NCBI GenBank assembly: GCA_900404475.1
Contig: OUQQ01000398.1
Location: forward strand, 1 to 18,806
DNA from: Spongospora subterranea
Lineage: Eukaryota; Endomyxa; Phytomyxea; Plasmodiophorida; Plasmodiophoridae
Reading direction: 5' to 3'
DNA: 18,806 bases
Position 1 is the stretch's first letter. The number at the start of each line of letters is the position of its first letter. Below the pieces are notes generated by a model. The model saw only the letters and a program-made list of their open reading frames with translations, did not search any database and had not been told where the DNA came from. Positions 9,447 to 18,187 of this stretch are shown here, in pieces. The position numbers and the translations under genes are program-made.

Positions 9447-9519
9447 CGTTCGTCTCATCATTTACTCTGAACCATCCTTGCCCCGTTGGCAAACCGCGCT
9501 ACCGATGCGCCATTCCTCC
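9447..9519 (-). pseudogene. tRNA-like sequence (tRNA-derived SINE head or pseudo-tRNA)
   Basis: On the minus strand TGGCGCATCGGTAGCGC forms a good tRNA D-arm and contains an A-box (9512-9502). A B-box-like GGTTCAGAGTA lies at 9473-9463, 28 nt further on, close to normal tRNA spacing. The D-arm resembles eukaryotic tRNA-Trp. The anticodon arm, T-stem and acceptor stem do not pair, so this is not a functional tRNA. A SINE promoter or pseudogene is more likely. Confidence 0.35.
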
Positions 9520-9723
9520 AATGCGGGTCCTCAACTTGTTGGGATTACTGTTTGTGGTGACCAGACTGACTCGATCTGCGACAACCGAACCTGGTCCTGG
9601 TTGCCAAGAACCGCTTGGTTCAGGTTAAGCCAATGCCGCCACAAGAATCGCCTCCTCGACTATCTCGGTATGGATGGCGGAATGTCCATTCAAAGAATTG
9701 CCAAATTCTGAGATCATTAATCC

Positions 9724-11649
9724 TTGCAGGACACCATGTCGCCGTCGCAGGAATGGGCAATGCCCCATGACAAGACCCAAGGTTTACACAATCCAGTATT
9801 CGAGCATTCGACATTTGAGTCAAATTTGCTGCAAGGGGATTCCTTATTGGCGCTTGATTTTTCCAATATCAATCGTGTCGACCAGTTTGCAGAAAGTTCT
9901 TCGATTAATGTAGTGGCTCGTTCATCTTCAAATAGATGTTCGGCTTATTAAGTGCGTTTTTAGGAATGGGAGTCGAGCCCGGGTTCGACAGGTTCTCAAC
10001 AGTTCAGCCAAGAGCGCAAGATCCTCCATTGCCTATCGATCTAAATCGAATTCCTATTGATTCGGAAATTTTTGCGTCAAAAGACTTTTCTCGAGAATAT
10101 CGTGCCCGATAACAGAAACGTCCACCAGTTTGGTGACAGTTCTTCCAGAAACTTAGCCGTTCAGTTCATGTTAAAATTGTGTTTGGGTTTGCTAAGTTCT
10201 TCTTAGGATTGGAACCCGAGCACCCGTGATGCATCCCGTATTAGTATTGATGGTCAACAATCAGTTGAAAGCGTAAAGTGCAACACTTTCGATTGCCGCA
10301 TCGAAAATACGATTAATTCGAAAAACCAGCCTGTTGACGTTCGTGAGAATTTCGTGCCAGTAAGAGATTACCGAACATCGTAATTACCAATATCTGATGA
10401 TGGCGTACTAGGATGGATTTCCGAAGCGCACTCACAAAATAGTTCAGGGTCGTAAAGCCAAGTACTTGGTGAGATTGAGAATGCTCTGTTGGGACCTAAG
10501 ATGAGGTCAAAGATTATGATAGCCTCTGTGTGTTTCTGGTCAGCACTCTGGTTCCCCGCTCTGTCTGGGATTTAATGATCACAAACGGTATCGTCTGTTT
10601 AGGGAAAGGAGACGAATCCAGAACAGGTCGAGTTTCACAACAGTGTCGCCATGACGGAACACATGATGGAACTACTCTTGCACGGAAAAATGAGGGCGGG
10701 ATAACGTTGACGTCGGAAAAACAAGATGTATTTTTCTGAAAAATAGGCAAATCGCCAAGGCAAACAAACACCTTGCAAAAACTGATCCTAATTTCGAATC
10801 TTGTTTTGAAACTGGTCTCTTGCAGAAAATCGCTCAGCAGTATTAGTTTTACTGTGATTGAATGTCTCAAGCGCATCTGTATCCCCGTCCTTCAATGTCT
10901 TGTGAAATGTTGTGGCAAAGACTTAGACCTGTTCCAGACACGTTGGGGAAAGCTTGTCAGGCACGGTAATTTTGGATTGAAATGCTGCCCTTGTCGTGGG
11001 TCAAATCATAACATCTGCGGTTACCAGATGAAGAAAATCGTCAGAAACCCTGACAGCAGGTATTCATTCGTCTTTTTTTAGAAGCACTGATGAACGTTTG
11101 TGCTTTCAGAGACAAAAATTCCAGTTTATTGGAACTCAATGCTCTGTTTGTTGCTGTTTCAACGTCAAAAACCGCAGAAGAAAAAGTCAAACTGTGTTGT
11201 GACTTCTACGAGACATACCAATCAAGTGGCCCCGTTGATCATAATCTCCATTCATATTATAACCGGTGTCCGAAACCCATCTGGGGGTGCTTTTTCATCA
11301 CTGTGGCCAAAATATCAATGAATGGATTCAAAAATGGGGACCTCGATTCGCACATGGGGATTTCGGCAAGCGGAATTGTCATGGCTTGAAGTCCCATCGT
11401 TGCGGATCGCAAAAGCAACCATTTGATATTCCAGCAAGACATGACCTTTCTGGTAAATCAACCCGAGACCTTCTCCCAGCGCTTTCCGAAATTCTCGAAA
11501 AGTATGATCAGTTCGTGATTGCGAAGACACCAGCAGAGAAATGGCCTCACCCGGATTTGACCAATTTGGTCATCGTCCTATCAATAATTGTTTACATCGT
11601 CATTGCGCTGGAAGTGTTAAGGAATTTATTCGGAGATGGGGAGAGTTAG
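9724..11649 (+). CDS. Multi-exon hypothetical gene with duplicated Cys/His-rich domain and C-terminal hydrophobic segment
   Basis: Exons supported by frame and splice sites: ..-9909, 9964-?, ?-10158, 10207-10359, 10412-10468, 10523-10626, 10747-?, ?-11059 and 11110-11649. Introns are 54, 48, 52, 54, 120 and 50 nt, with donors such as GTAAGA and GTGAGA. Peptides include DWNPSTRDASRISIDGQQSV and PLCVSGQHSGSPLCLGF. A domain with pattern CG..(L/I)..xxQ..WG....HG(N/D)FG...C occurs at about 10909-11040 and again at about 11298-11415. The C-terminus is LTNLVIVLSIIVYIVIALEVLRN-type, a likely single membrane segment, ending in TAG at 11647-11649. Two frame breaks are visible, one between 10747 and 10860 and one at the T-run 11291-11295. 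No known family is recognised, and the 5' end is uncertain. Confidence 0.45.
9870..10359 (+). repeat. Duplicated exon pair
   Basis: The segment ..NRVDQFAESSSIN then intron 9910-9963 then EWESSPGS.. (copy 1) aligns with NVHQFGDSSSRNLA then intron 10159-10206 then DWNPSTRD.. (copy 2). The 3' ends also align: TCTCGAGAATATCGTGCCC near 10091-10109 and GTTCGTGAGAATTTCGTGCCA at 10339-10359. Copy 2 keeps the GTAAGA donor; copy 1 has lost it (GATAAC). Intron acceptors are similar (TTTTTAG, TTCTTAG). Confidence 0.55.
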
Positions 11650-11763
11650 TACTACACCTCGTTCAGTCGCGGTTGCTGTCCTGGACCAGGCAGAAAGAAA
11701 TTTAATATATGTCGATATAATTCTCGGTCATCCCAATGTTAGATAAGGGTTGACCCTCCAATG
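11562..11763 (+). repeat. Inverted repeat, left copy (gene 3' end plus downstream)
   Basis: The last about 30 codons and about 115 nt of downstream sequence of the plus-strand gene match the reverse complement of 18580-18798. I estimate roughly 80% identity by eye. Shared landmarks include the CATTGCGCTGGAAGTGTT block, GCTGTCCTGGAC, ATATAATTCTCGGTCATCCC and CCCTCCAATG. Similarity beyond the stop suggests DNA-level duplication of a locus. Confidence 0.85.
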
Positions 11764-11784
11764 ATACAAAGAAGGTAGATGAAG

Positions 11785-12036
11785 TCAATTAAACCTGTTG
11801 GGCCTAACGGTACTTTCACTAGGGTGATGCGATTGTTCTCTTGTATTCATATCAGCTGTTTTCTGTATAATTCCGTTGGATTCTAGCCACCGCTGGCTTA
11901 CCATAGTAGGAACATCAGCGAGCATGATCTCAAACGGTTCCCAGGAATTATCGGATGGTTCGAAACCAAGCCATTTCAGATGTTGATCTGGTTCTCCTGA
12001 CTCCGGATTGATGCGCAAATCGTTGATCGACTGCAC
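11785..12036 (-). pseudogene. Chromodomain at the integrase C-terminus (element 2)
   Basis: The frame reads INDLRINPESGEPDQHLKWL, then GFEPSDNSWEP and ADVPTMVSQRWLE. This matches the chromodomain core (hLVKWkGf...nSWEP) with its following helix. In retroelements this domain steers integration toward particular chromatin. The first aromatic-cage residue is not evident and the upstream link to integrase is broken by stops. The frame ends near 11785, presumably the pol terminus. Confidence 0.75.
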
Positions 12037-12109
12037 GGTATAGGTTTGCGAAGGTAATCGCGACGTTGTGCAACAATTATGATGTAATGGTCAGCGAACT
12101 GTCGTGAGA

Positions 12110-12640
12110 AAAGACGGATTCTTTACGCATGAACATCCGAAACTGCGTTATTTAACAAATCCTTAACGCGGAATATATGTTCGTTGACGGTATCGACAAT
12201 CTGGCAAGGACCATGCCAGTTACTTTGTTTCGAAAATAGTACCTTGGTCCGATACGTGTCGAAATACAACGCCAAACCGCCTAAACCAATCGATAAGAGC
12301 GACAGCAAACGGCGATGTGATCTGCTGCCTTGCAAGGTATCCTAATGAATCTACTAAAATTGTCTTTGAGAACTAGGACGTACTGAAATTCGTGACGGCA
12401 TCCGGATCTCGTTTTAGCAATGAATAGGAAATCGTGATGTATCACCTTATTCGGCTTAGACGCATGAGTAGAGTGTCCGGGCGCTGAATGACCTTATTTT
12501 TTGGTCGACGACAATGCAGGCATTGTGATACAGAAAGCGTTGTATCGGCCTTCATATCTCCCCACCAGAATAGTGGTTTGATCAGAGCGACCACTGGTTC
12601 GGTGACCAAATGTCCTGAAAGTCCCAGGTGAGCAATTGTC
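12110..12640 (-). pseudogene. Integrase remnant with internal deletion (element 2)
   Basis: In separate frames one reads FWWGDM and CLHC (zinc motif end, codons at 12511-12522). VIHHDFLFIAKT with the first catalytic Asp follows, then YVLVLKDNFSRFIRIPCKAAD. The sequence next jumps to WHGPCQIVDTVNEHIFRVKDLL and VHA, the GPY-like region expected after the core. The part that should carry the second Asp and the Glu of the DDE triad is missing, with a junction near 12310-12330. Integration activity is therefore impossible. Confidence 0.7.
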
Positions 12641-13360
12641 AGGATTCATATAATTGATGGGTCATCAGCGATCCAAAATTGGTTCACTGTACGTAGTGTT
12701 TTGCCGGCAATGTCTATGGATCCCATTCGTGAATCGATGCCATTAGTCCATATATTTTTTCTGCGCTGATAACATAGTTTCTTCATGAAGTCGTCAGCAA
12801 TCGTATGCTGCGAATGGGACAGATGTTGATGGAATGGATCACGGCAGACACGCCATAAGGTGGAGAGACTCCCCAACGCGTCATTATGTCTGCCAATACG
12901 TTCTCGTCGCCAGATAAATGTTCGATGTGGAAGTCGAACGCGTGTAGCTATAACTGCCACCGCTCAAGGCGATCGCCAGCGGTTCGGCTCGCCGGAGGCG
13001 ACCGTCACTGTTGATCGAAAATGTAAACCAAGTTCCTATGGTCAGTAAATATTCGGAACGTATGGCCGAGAAGAAGAGGTTTGAACCGATGGACCCCCTG
13101 AAAAATGGGAAATCCTTCCTTCTCGATGATCGCCCAGTTAATTTGACTGCCCTTGAACGACCCACTCAAACTCCCCAACGGTTCGTGTCGCTGAAGATGA
13201 ACGAGTTTGGGTAAACCTTCGTTCGGAACCTGTGTCAGCAACATCGCGCGGATGCATCAGGGAACAGGCAGCGCGTGTTGTTGTCCAAACGTGCGACATG
13301 ATTATAATGTCGGAAAACGCATCATCGAAGCTGATGTCATGCGAGTTGTCCAGCAATAGA
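12641..13360 (-). pseudogene. RNase H remnant (element 2)
   Basis: Frames at 13356-13138 and 13244-13005 carry the end of the RT connection and HEPLGSLSGSFKGSQINWAI followed by EKEGFPIFQG. FRIFTDHRNLVYIFD is typical of gypsy RNase H. Further on, HIEHLSGDENVLADIMTRW (about 12920-12870) marks the RNase H to integrase linker. The frame changes several times. Downstream to 12641 the expected linker is scrambled. Confidence 0.7.
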
Positions 13361-13519
13361 TTTCAAATTGACTTTCTGGAAATGAAGTTTTTTTAGACTG
13401 CTGGTGAATCGTGACGCCAGTAAAAGTAGCTTCTGTAATGGATTAAATCGTTCGGCGAACTTCGGGATCGACGATCGCATCTAGTTCATGACACAGATGA
13501 ATCGTTGTAGGTCGGCCGC

Positions 13520-14130
13520 ATTTTTAGGACGGGGTAAAGATCTGAGCGTGTAGACAGAATCGTCGTGAAACTAACTTGACACCCTCCGCTGAAATTATGC
13601 GACTACACCATTTGGCCGACGTGAGATAGAGATGGCACCCGTTGGGGTTCAACTTGACGCCATGACGGTCCAGATGGTCAAGTAGCTTGTTGAGAACAGA
13701 GAACCAATCTGTGAGGTCTCTGGCATATCCCAGAATATCACTCAAAGCAAGGCGCATGAATAGAGCAGGTCGCCGAGGATCTCCTGCATACCCGCCTGAA
13801 AGGCGAATAGAGCATCGGCAAGGCCTTGTATGATTCGACGGGGGGTGAAGACTTCCTCGTGAGTCATAAACGAGCAGAGCTCCCATCTATCAGGATGTGA
13901 AGGGACCTGCCAATATCCCTTTAAAGCATCCAGTAATATAAATATTAATGAGAATGGGAGGTAATTCAATGTCACGTCGATATGTGGCATAGGCCACGCG
14001 ATCCGTTCTGTTCTGGAATTAATCTCGTTCGTGTCCACAGTTAGGCGATGCCCTCGTACTTCGACGTCTTTTTTATCGACGATGATCTCATTCTTCTCTT
14101 TACAAATAAGTTTTCCTTTCTAAAAAGATC
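13520..14130 (-). pseudogene. Reverse transcriptase remnant (element 2)
   Basis: The frame opens near 14120 with IIVDKKDVEVRGHRLTVD, then WPMPHIDVTL, DALKGYWQVP, FMTHEEVFTPRRIIQGLADA and FQAGMQEILGDLL. A frameshift follows, then LALSDILGYARDLTDWFSVL and GVKLNPNGCHLYL. The YxDD-type box (expected WLDDILGYA) reads ALSD here, so one catalytic Asp is replaced by Ser. The polymerase is dead even apart from the frameshifts. Confidence 0.82.
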
Positions 14131-14178
14131 TTCCTTCGCTCAACCCAATCAAGTTTCACTCCTTCCAGCTAAAAAATA

Positions 14179-14620
14179 TCAGAAACCTGCTACCATCTGC
14201 GGACCACGATCAGATATGATTTCATCAGGAAGACCATGCAATCTGAACACATGACGTAATATGAGTTCGGCTATCTCTGGCGATGTGTTTGATTCGTTGC
14301 ATGCAGCGAAATGGGCCATCTTGGAGAATCGATCCACCACGACTAGAATGGAATCAGCTCCGTTGAACTTTGTCAACTTGACAATTAAATCCAGGGAGAC
14401 CGAACTCCATAACTGTGTTGGGGTGTAGCAAACCTGCTGGTGACACTTCCGTTGGAGTTTTGTGCACTGACAACGATCACATGACTTTGAAATATCGATC
14501 AACGAAGCCTCACAGGCCCTTCCACCAAAAAAGTTGTTGGATCCGAATAGTCTTCTGTATTCCGAGGTGGCCACCTAGTGGCGCGTCATGGAACTGCTCC
14601 AACACTTCGAGTTGGTACCC
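14179..14620 (-). pseudogene. Integrase remnant, C-terminally truncated (element 1)
   Basis: The frame 14574-14179 shows the zinc-finger end CDRCQCTKLQ. The core start SSVSLDLIVKLTKFNGADSI carries the first catalytic Asp. Then come VVVDRFSKMAHFAA, HVFRLHGLPDEIISDRGPQ with the second Asp, and a stop. The Glu of the DDE triad, the GPY region and any C-terminal domain are absent. Confidence 0.85.
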
Positions 14621-14749
14621 GACTGTCGGCACAACTAACGCTTTACGATAATGAAGTAGACCTTAATGCTTACGAAACGGGTGTGGACATTCTTGAATGC
14701 GTATTTGTGTTAAGGGGTCCTTCCGGTGAACTTCCCGGATGCGGTCTAC

Positions 14750-15480
14750 CAGGTCAACATTGAATTGACGCGACAATTGACTGGAAAATAATTGCAAAAA
14801 GTCTTTACGAGTTGTGCCTCTGTGAGTAAGGACGTCTTCTGCTGCACCCAAACTGGGTCGTGTCGTTGGATCTCGTACTCAGGTCTATGCGATAATGCAT
14901 CAGGCTGGCTGCCCAGAGAGAAAACCGGCACGGTGGTGTATGACATAATCATACTGAGACAGTATCATGGACCAACATGCTTGTCGTCAATTGAGAATCT
15001 TCGAGGAAGAAAGTAACGGAGGTTGTTATGATCGTACAATATTTTTATCTTGTGAGGGCTGCCATTCAAGATTTGCCGCCAGCGATTTACGGCTACACCA
15101 ATCGCCAGTAGCTCCTTGTCATGGGTTTCGTAATTGATCTCCGATGGTGTGAATTTACGGCAATCAACCGCAGCGTTTCGTCGGGTTGAACTTGCGATAA
15201 AATCATGACAATGGCGAAGCTGGACGCGTCTGTTTCCACCCCAGGAAAGGCTGAGATGGTACGAAATGGGCGAGGACCGGGGCGTGAGTAGAAGCTTCCT
15301 TTAAGGATTCACTGCTTGTCCAATTAAAGGGTACATCCATTTTAGTCAGTTCGTAGAGAGGCGCGGCTAGTCTAGAGTAATTTACAATAAAATCACGATA
15401 AAAATTGGTGAAGATGGGGAAACACTGAACACCATTGACGGAGGTCGCCACTTGTCAGGAAGTAATATTTGATGTCTTGG
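14750..15480 (-). pseudogene. RT connection and RNase H remnant (element 1)
   Basis: The sequence reads NFYRDFIVNYSRLAAPLYEL and FNWTSSESLKEAS, then shifts frame to ETDASSFAIVMILSQ near 15190-15235. ELLAIGVAVNRWRQILNG and YDHNNLRYF follow (about 15115-15000). The linker PDALSHRPEYE lies near 14915-14880. These are the expected RNase H landmarks (ETDAS, ELLAI, DHNNL). The reading frame breaks at least three times. Confidence 0.78.
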
Positions 15481-16340
15481 CCGGGTTCATCTTAATTCCC
15501 TTCGGGCTGATCATATATCCCAAAAACTCGGCTCGGTCAACATAAAAAAAAAAGCGCATTTCTCCAATTTTGCAACCTTTTCTCAAACCTTTTGAAGTAC
15601 TAAGGATACTTTCCCGTCATGCTCTTCCAGCGTGTTGTTATATATGAATATATCATCCAAATAAACGACGACAAAACGAATGAGATATTTCTGGAATGTC
15701 TCATTCATGAAGCGTTGGAACGAAGCTGGCGCGTTCTTTAACCCAAACGTCATTACACGATATTCGAAATGCTCGTATTTGCAGTTGAACGCCGTCTTCC
15801 AATCATCACCTTGCTTGATTTGAATCAAGTTGTAGGCACCTCGCAAGTCGATTTTCGAATAGATCTTAGCACCGCCCAACTGATGTAATATATCCCCGAT
15901 TATCGGAAGTGGATAGGGCTCACGTTTGGTGATGTTGTTCGGGCCGCGATAATCAACGCAAGGCGCAGTGAGCCATCTTTCTTACGGACGAACAATATTG
16001 GTGCCCCCATCGGAGATTGAGAATCGCTGATAAACCCCCGCCCCAAATTTTCCTCTATGTAGGTCCTTAGCGATGCATCTTCCTTTACTGAGGGGGAATA
16101 ACATGATCTGTGTAGTAATTCTCTAATGTCATCTTCTAAGTTTATAGCACAATCCACTCCGGACCGGTGAGGAGGTAGGGCTTCCGCTCCTTTCTTGGCA
16201 AATTCATCTATTAAATGGGCATATTTCGTAGGCAGCTGAACGATTGTGGATGGCTCGTTAGGATCCGTTGGCCCATTTTGGTCATATTGCATAGGTTTCC
16301 GACTGGACACACTCAGGGGGGTGCGGTGGATTGCGAACAC
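15480..16340 (-). pseudogene. Reverse transcriptase remnant (element 1)
   Basis: The N-terminal part reads KYAHLIDEFAKKGAEALPPH, then YIEENLGRGFISDSQSPMGA and PILFVRKKDGSLRL. A frameshift at about 15955-15960 falls where the YRxLN motif should be. The frame resumes GAKIYSKIDLRGAYNLIQI, then TFGLKNAPASFQRFMNETF and VVYLDDIFIYNNTLEEHD. The catalytic YLDD codons lie at 15652-15663 and are intact. Reads like a Ty3/gypsy polymerase of the chromovirus or fungal type. Confidence 0.9.
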
Positions 16341-16419
16341 TGGGCAATGTTGAGCGAGCTCGTTGAACTCCTTTTGCGCTTACTGTTGTAATTTCTGGAT
16401 TCGGATCATGATAGCGGCC

Positions 16420-16740
16420 AGCGGAATTGCGAATATCAATAACCAACTTTGGTCGTGCGCTAATGGTGAGTATTTCCCAGTCGATGAACGGGTTGGCTTG
16501 TCGCAAGAAAAACATGCCCAGGACACCTGGATAAACCGGACTGTCGATAACGAAGAGTTGGGCTTGAAACCGGATGTCTTCAATCGTCAATTGTAGTTGC
16601 TTCGTCTGATGAGTTACTGAGGGTAAATGATTACCGTCTATCAGAGTTAGCGGAATTGGCAGGCTGAGAGATTCTAACGGGATGTGGGGATTCGAAGTCA
16701 AACACCGGTCAATGAACAATGATGTGCACCACAATCAACA
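16420..16740 (-). pseudogene. Retroviral-type aspartic protease remnant (element 1)
   Basis: CVDCGAHHCSL at about 16700-16743 corresponds to the active site D(S/T)G of gypsy proteases, with the usual Ser or Thr replaced by Cys. After a frameshift come LTLIDGNHLPSVT, FVIDSPVYPGVLGMFFLRQ and NPFIDWE, the standard flap and C-terminal landmarks. The enzyme would cut the gag-pol polyprotein. Here it is probably inactive. Confidence 0.75.
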
Positions 16741-16959
16741 CAAGCGCGAGACGAGATGGGATTGCACGAGTTTGGTGCAAGAACGTCAATGGAGCACGGG
16801 GGGCAGAGCATGGGTTCTATCGTATTGTGAAAAACTGTGGAAGAAAGGGTTAGGCTAGTCGGCTGAAGTATAAGTGGGGAGCGAGATGTATTGTTTACGG
16901 GAATCGACCAGCGTCGACTTGTCAGAAAAAAAAATGCCCTCGACCATTTTCCGACCTTG

Positions 16960-17130
16960 GCGGCAGATTGTGAGCTGTTATGGTATGGACCGCTCCGCCA
17001 CAATAAATGCAAAGGCCTTCTCGGCGGCGGCGATCCCTTTCTTCCGTTGTGAGCTTTGGTAGTGGAGATGATTGAGTGACCTCGTCAAAGGGGGTGGTAA
17101 GACGTGCCTTCGATGTATGGAGGTGCCGAG
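16960..17130 (-). pseudogene. Gag nucleocapsid remnant (element 1)
   Basis: The frame reads [20 protein letters not shown] and [17 protein letters not shown]. This is the basic stretch and CCHC knuckle (CxxCxxxxHxxxxC) of Ty3/gypsy gag, with the last Cys changed to His. It packages RNA in the intact element. The capsid part further 5' is interrupted by LINE-derived sequence. Confidence 0.75.
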
Positions 17131-17140
17131 TTGAACGTAG

Positions 17141-17700
17141 TTATCGACAGAGTATTGTATAGCCGTCTCTATTCCTGAGGCGTTGTGTAATTGGTTCGCA
17201 ATGTATTACCTGGTGTTCGATTGTTTCGGAATGTTTATCACAGCGCCTGCATTTGTTCGTGGCTTCCACCCCAATGTTGCTGAAGTGTTGTCGACATCTG
17301 CTATGGCCAGTTCGTGCCCAATTAATTAGCATGTGAGGCGTTGATTCCCCTGGGATTTTGTAGAACGGGTCTCGATTTGGGTATTTTGGCAGGCGACTTC
17401 GTTGGAGGTTTGCCTTCAGGTACTGTTTTAAATCCAAACTTTCGTATTTCTATAGGTGGAGTTTGAAGGATGATCTATTTTGGTCGCAATGTTTGCCGAT
17501 TTGTTTGCTATTTGATCAATTTCATTGCTTCGCCCGATTGCTTTTGATTTGTCAATGTCAGATGTGTCCCATATTTGGAGGACATGACTTTTGAATTTGA
17601 TTTTGTTGGGAAATTTCGCTTAATAGCCGAGCCGAGTCTGCAACAACTGCATATACTCTTCAAAGTTTGATAGGAAATTGTTGGAATTAACTCACTCAAG
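17141..17700 (-). mobile_element. 5'-truncated LINE (non-LTR retrotransposon) ORF2 3' end
   Basis: The left part (17437-17141) reads WARTGHSRCRQHFSNIGV and CRRCDKHSETIEHQVIHC. This is the post-RNase H tail of Jockey, I or R1-like ORF2 proteins (TGH....HL...C..C...ETxxHxxxxC). Just upstream in another frame, GRSNEIDQIANKSANIATKI (about 17545-17485) resembles the end of an RNase H domain (GNExADxxA). No RT or endonuclease precedes it, as expected from 5' truncation. It abuts gag of element 1 at about 17140-17170, indicating insertion into the older gypsy copy. Confidence 0.72.
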
Positions 17701-17720
17701 ATAATGAATCTGTCATTATC
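17700..17720. repeat. 8-bp hairpin at the LINE 5' boundary
   Basis: GATAATGA (17700-17707) and TCATTATC (17713-17720) are perfect inverted repeats with a 5-nt loop. They sit between the LINE fragment and an A-rich tract on the minus strand (T-run 17731-17740 on plus). Confidence 0.5.
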
Positions 17721-17768
17721 TAAATCGTTATTTTTTTTTTAATTCTTATCTCAGTGTGATTTGCCGCT

Positions 17769-18048
17769 TCACATTTGGTATTTTTTATCGAACACAGCGC
17801 CCCCTTTCATTGCTTTCGTATTCCAGCCATCAGTCCAGAGTTCTTCGTCCGGGTCACGTGGAAGAAGTGACTTTTTTGGTTTCTGCTTTGCAATTGCCTC
17901 CTTTCGAGTGGATTTGTGGAAAGTAAAGAGCCACGAGAGTGTTCGCTGAAATATCTACTTTTGCATCAATTGTTTTGTACCCTTTGAAACTCTCTCTCTC
18001 TGAGAGCTTTCCAACAAAGCCTGAAGACATCAAAAAAGAGGTCGCCAT
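17769..18048 (-). CDS. Small hypothetical protein with one frame break
   Basis: From ATG at 18048 the frame reads MATSFLMSSGFVGKLSERES, then KTIDAKVDISANTLVALYF and HSKGGNCKAETKK. It then runs off frame at a run of six A (plus-strand T6 at 17872-17877). In the neighbouring frame it continues LLPRDPDEELWTDGWNTKAM to FDKKYQM and TGA at 17769-17771. Both halves look coding, so the break is a one-base indel, either real or an assembly error. The intact product would be about 90-95 residues. A frame extending upstream to 18135 makes the start uncertain. No family is recognised. Confidence 0.42.
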
Positions 18049-18187
18049 AACCCACGTTGGACCTACGCTCAACAACGGGCATTGACTGTTCAAGAGCAAA
18101 TCGTTGCGTCTATGCAAGCGGAGCTGAGATGGCAATCATTGCAATGTCGCTGCCAAATTACAAAACTAGGGTAGCTGAAAGGTATTT

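Larger units (their letters stand above)
11785..14130 (-). mobile_element. Ty3/gypsy chromodomain retrotransposon remnant (element 2)
   Basis: In 5' to 3' order on the minus strand: RT (14130-13520), RNase H (13360-12880), integrase zinc and partial core (12640-12317), GPY-like region (12317-12110) and chromodomain (12036-11785). This order is diagnostic of Ty3/gypsy. The RT type (RLTVD..IN..TE...WPMP) and the RLNPESG chromodomain resemble elements I know from oomycetes and other protists. Gag, protease and recognisable LTRs are missing. Many stops and frameshifts are present, so the element is dead. Confidence 0.85.
14131..17165 (-). mobile_element. Ty3/gypsy retrotransposon remnant (element 1)
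   Basis: Minus strand order: gag nucleocapsid (17130-16960), protease (16740-16420), RT (16340-15480), RNase H (15480-14750), integrase (14620-14179). It is a different lineage from element 2: its RT box is YLDDIFIY. It ends abruptly after the second integrase Asp (SDRGPQ), where element 2 begins within about 60-130 nt. The upstream end is cut by a LINE. Multiple frameshifts make it a pseudogene. Confidence 0.88.

Noticed and set aside
9447..9519. Functional tRNA gene
   Set aside because: Only the D-arm pairs. The anticodon, T and acceptor stems do not, so it was listed as a tRNA-like relic.
10504..10575. Signal-peptide-like frame starting ATG at about 10501 (MRSKIMIASVCFW)
   Set aside because: It overlaps a well-supported intron (10469-10522) and exon 10523-10626 read in another frame, and it ends quickly at TAA. 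Kept only as a minor alternative start.
10514..10876. 120-codon minus-strand frame
   Set aside because: It is antisense to a set of plus-strand exons that fit splice phases. The peptide has no motif.
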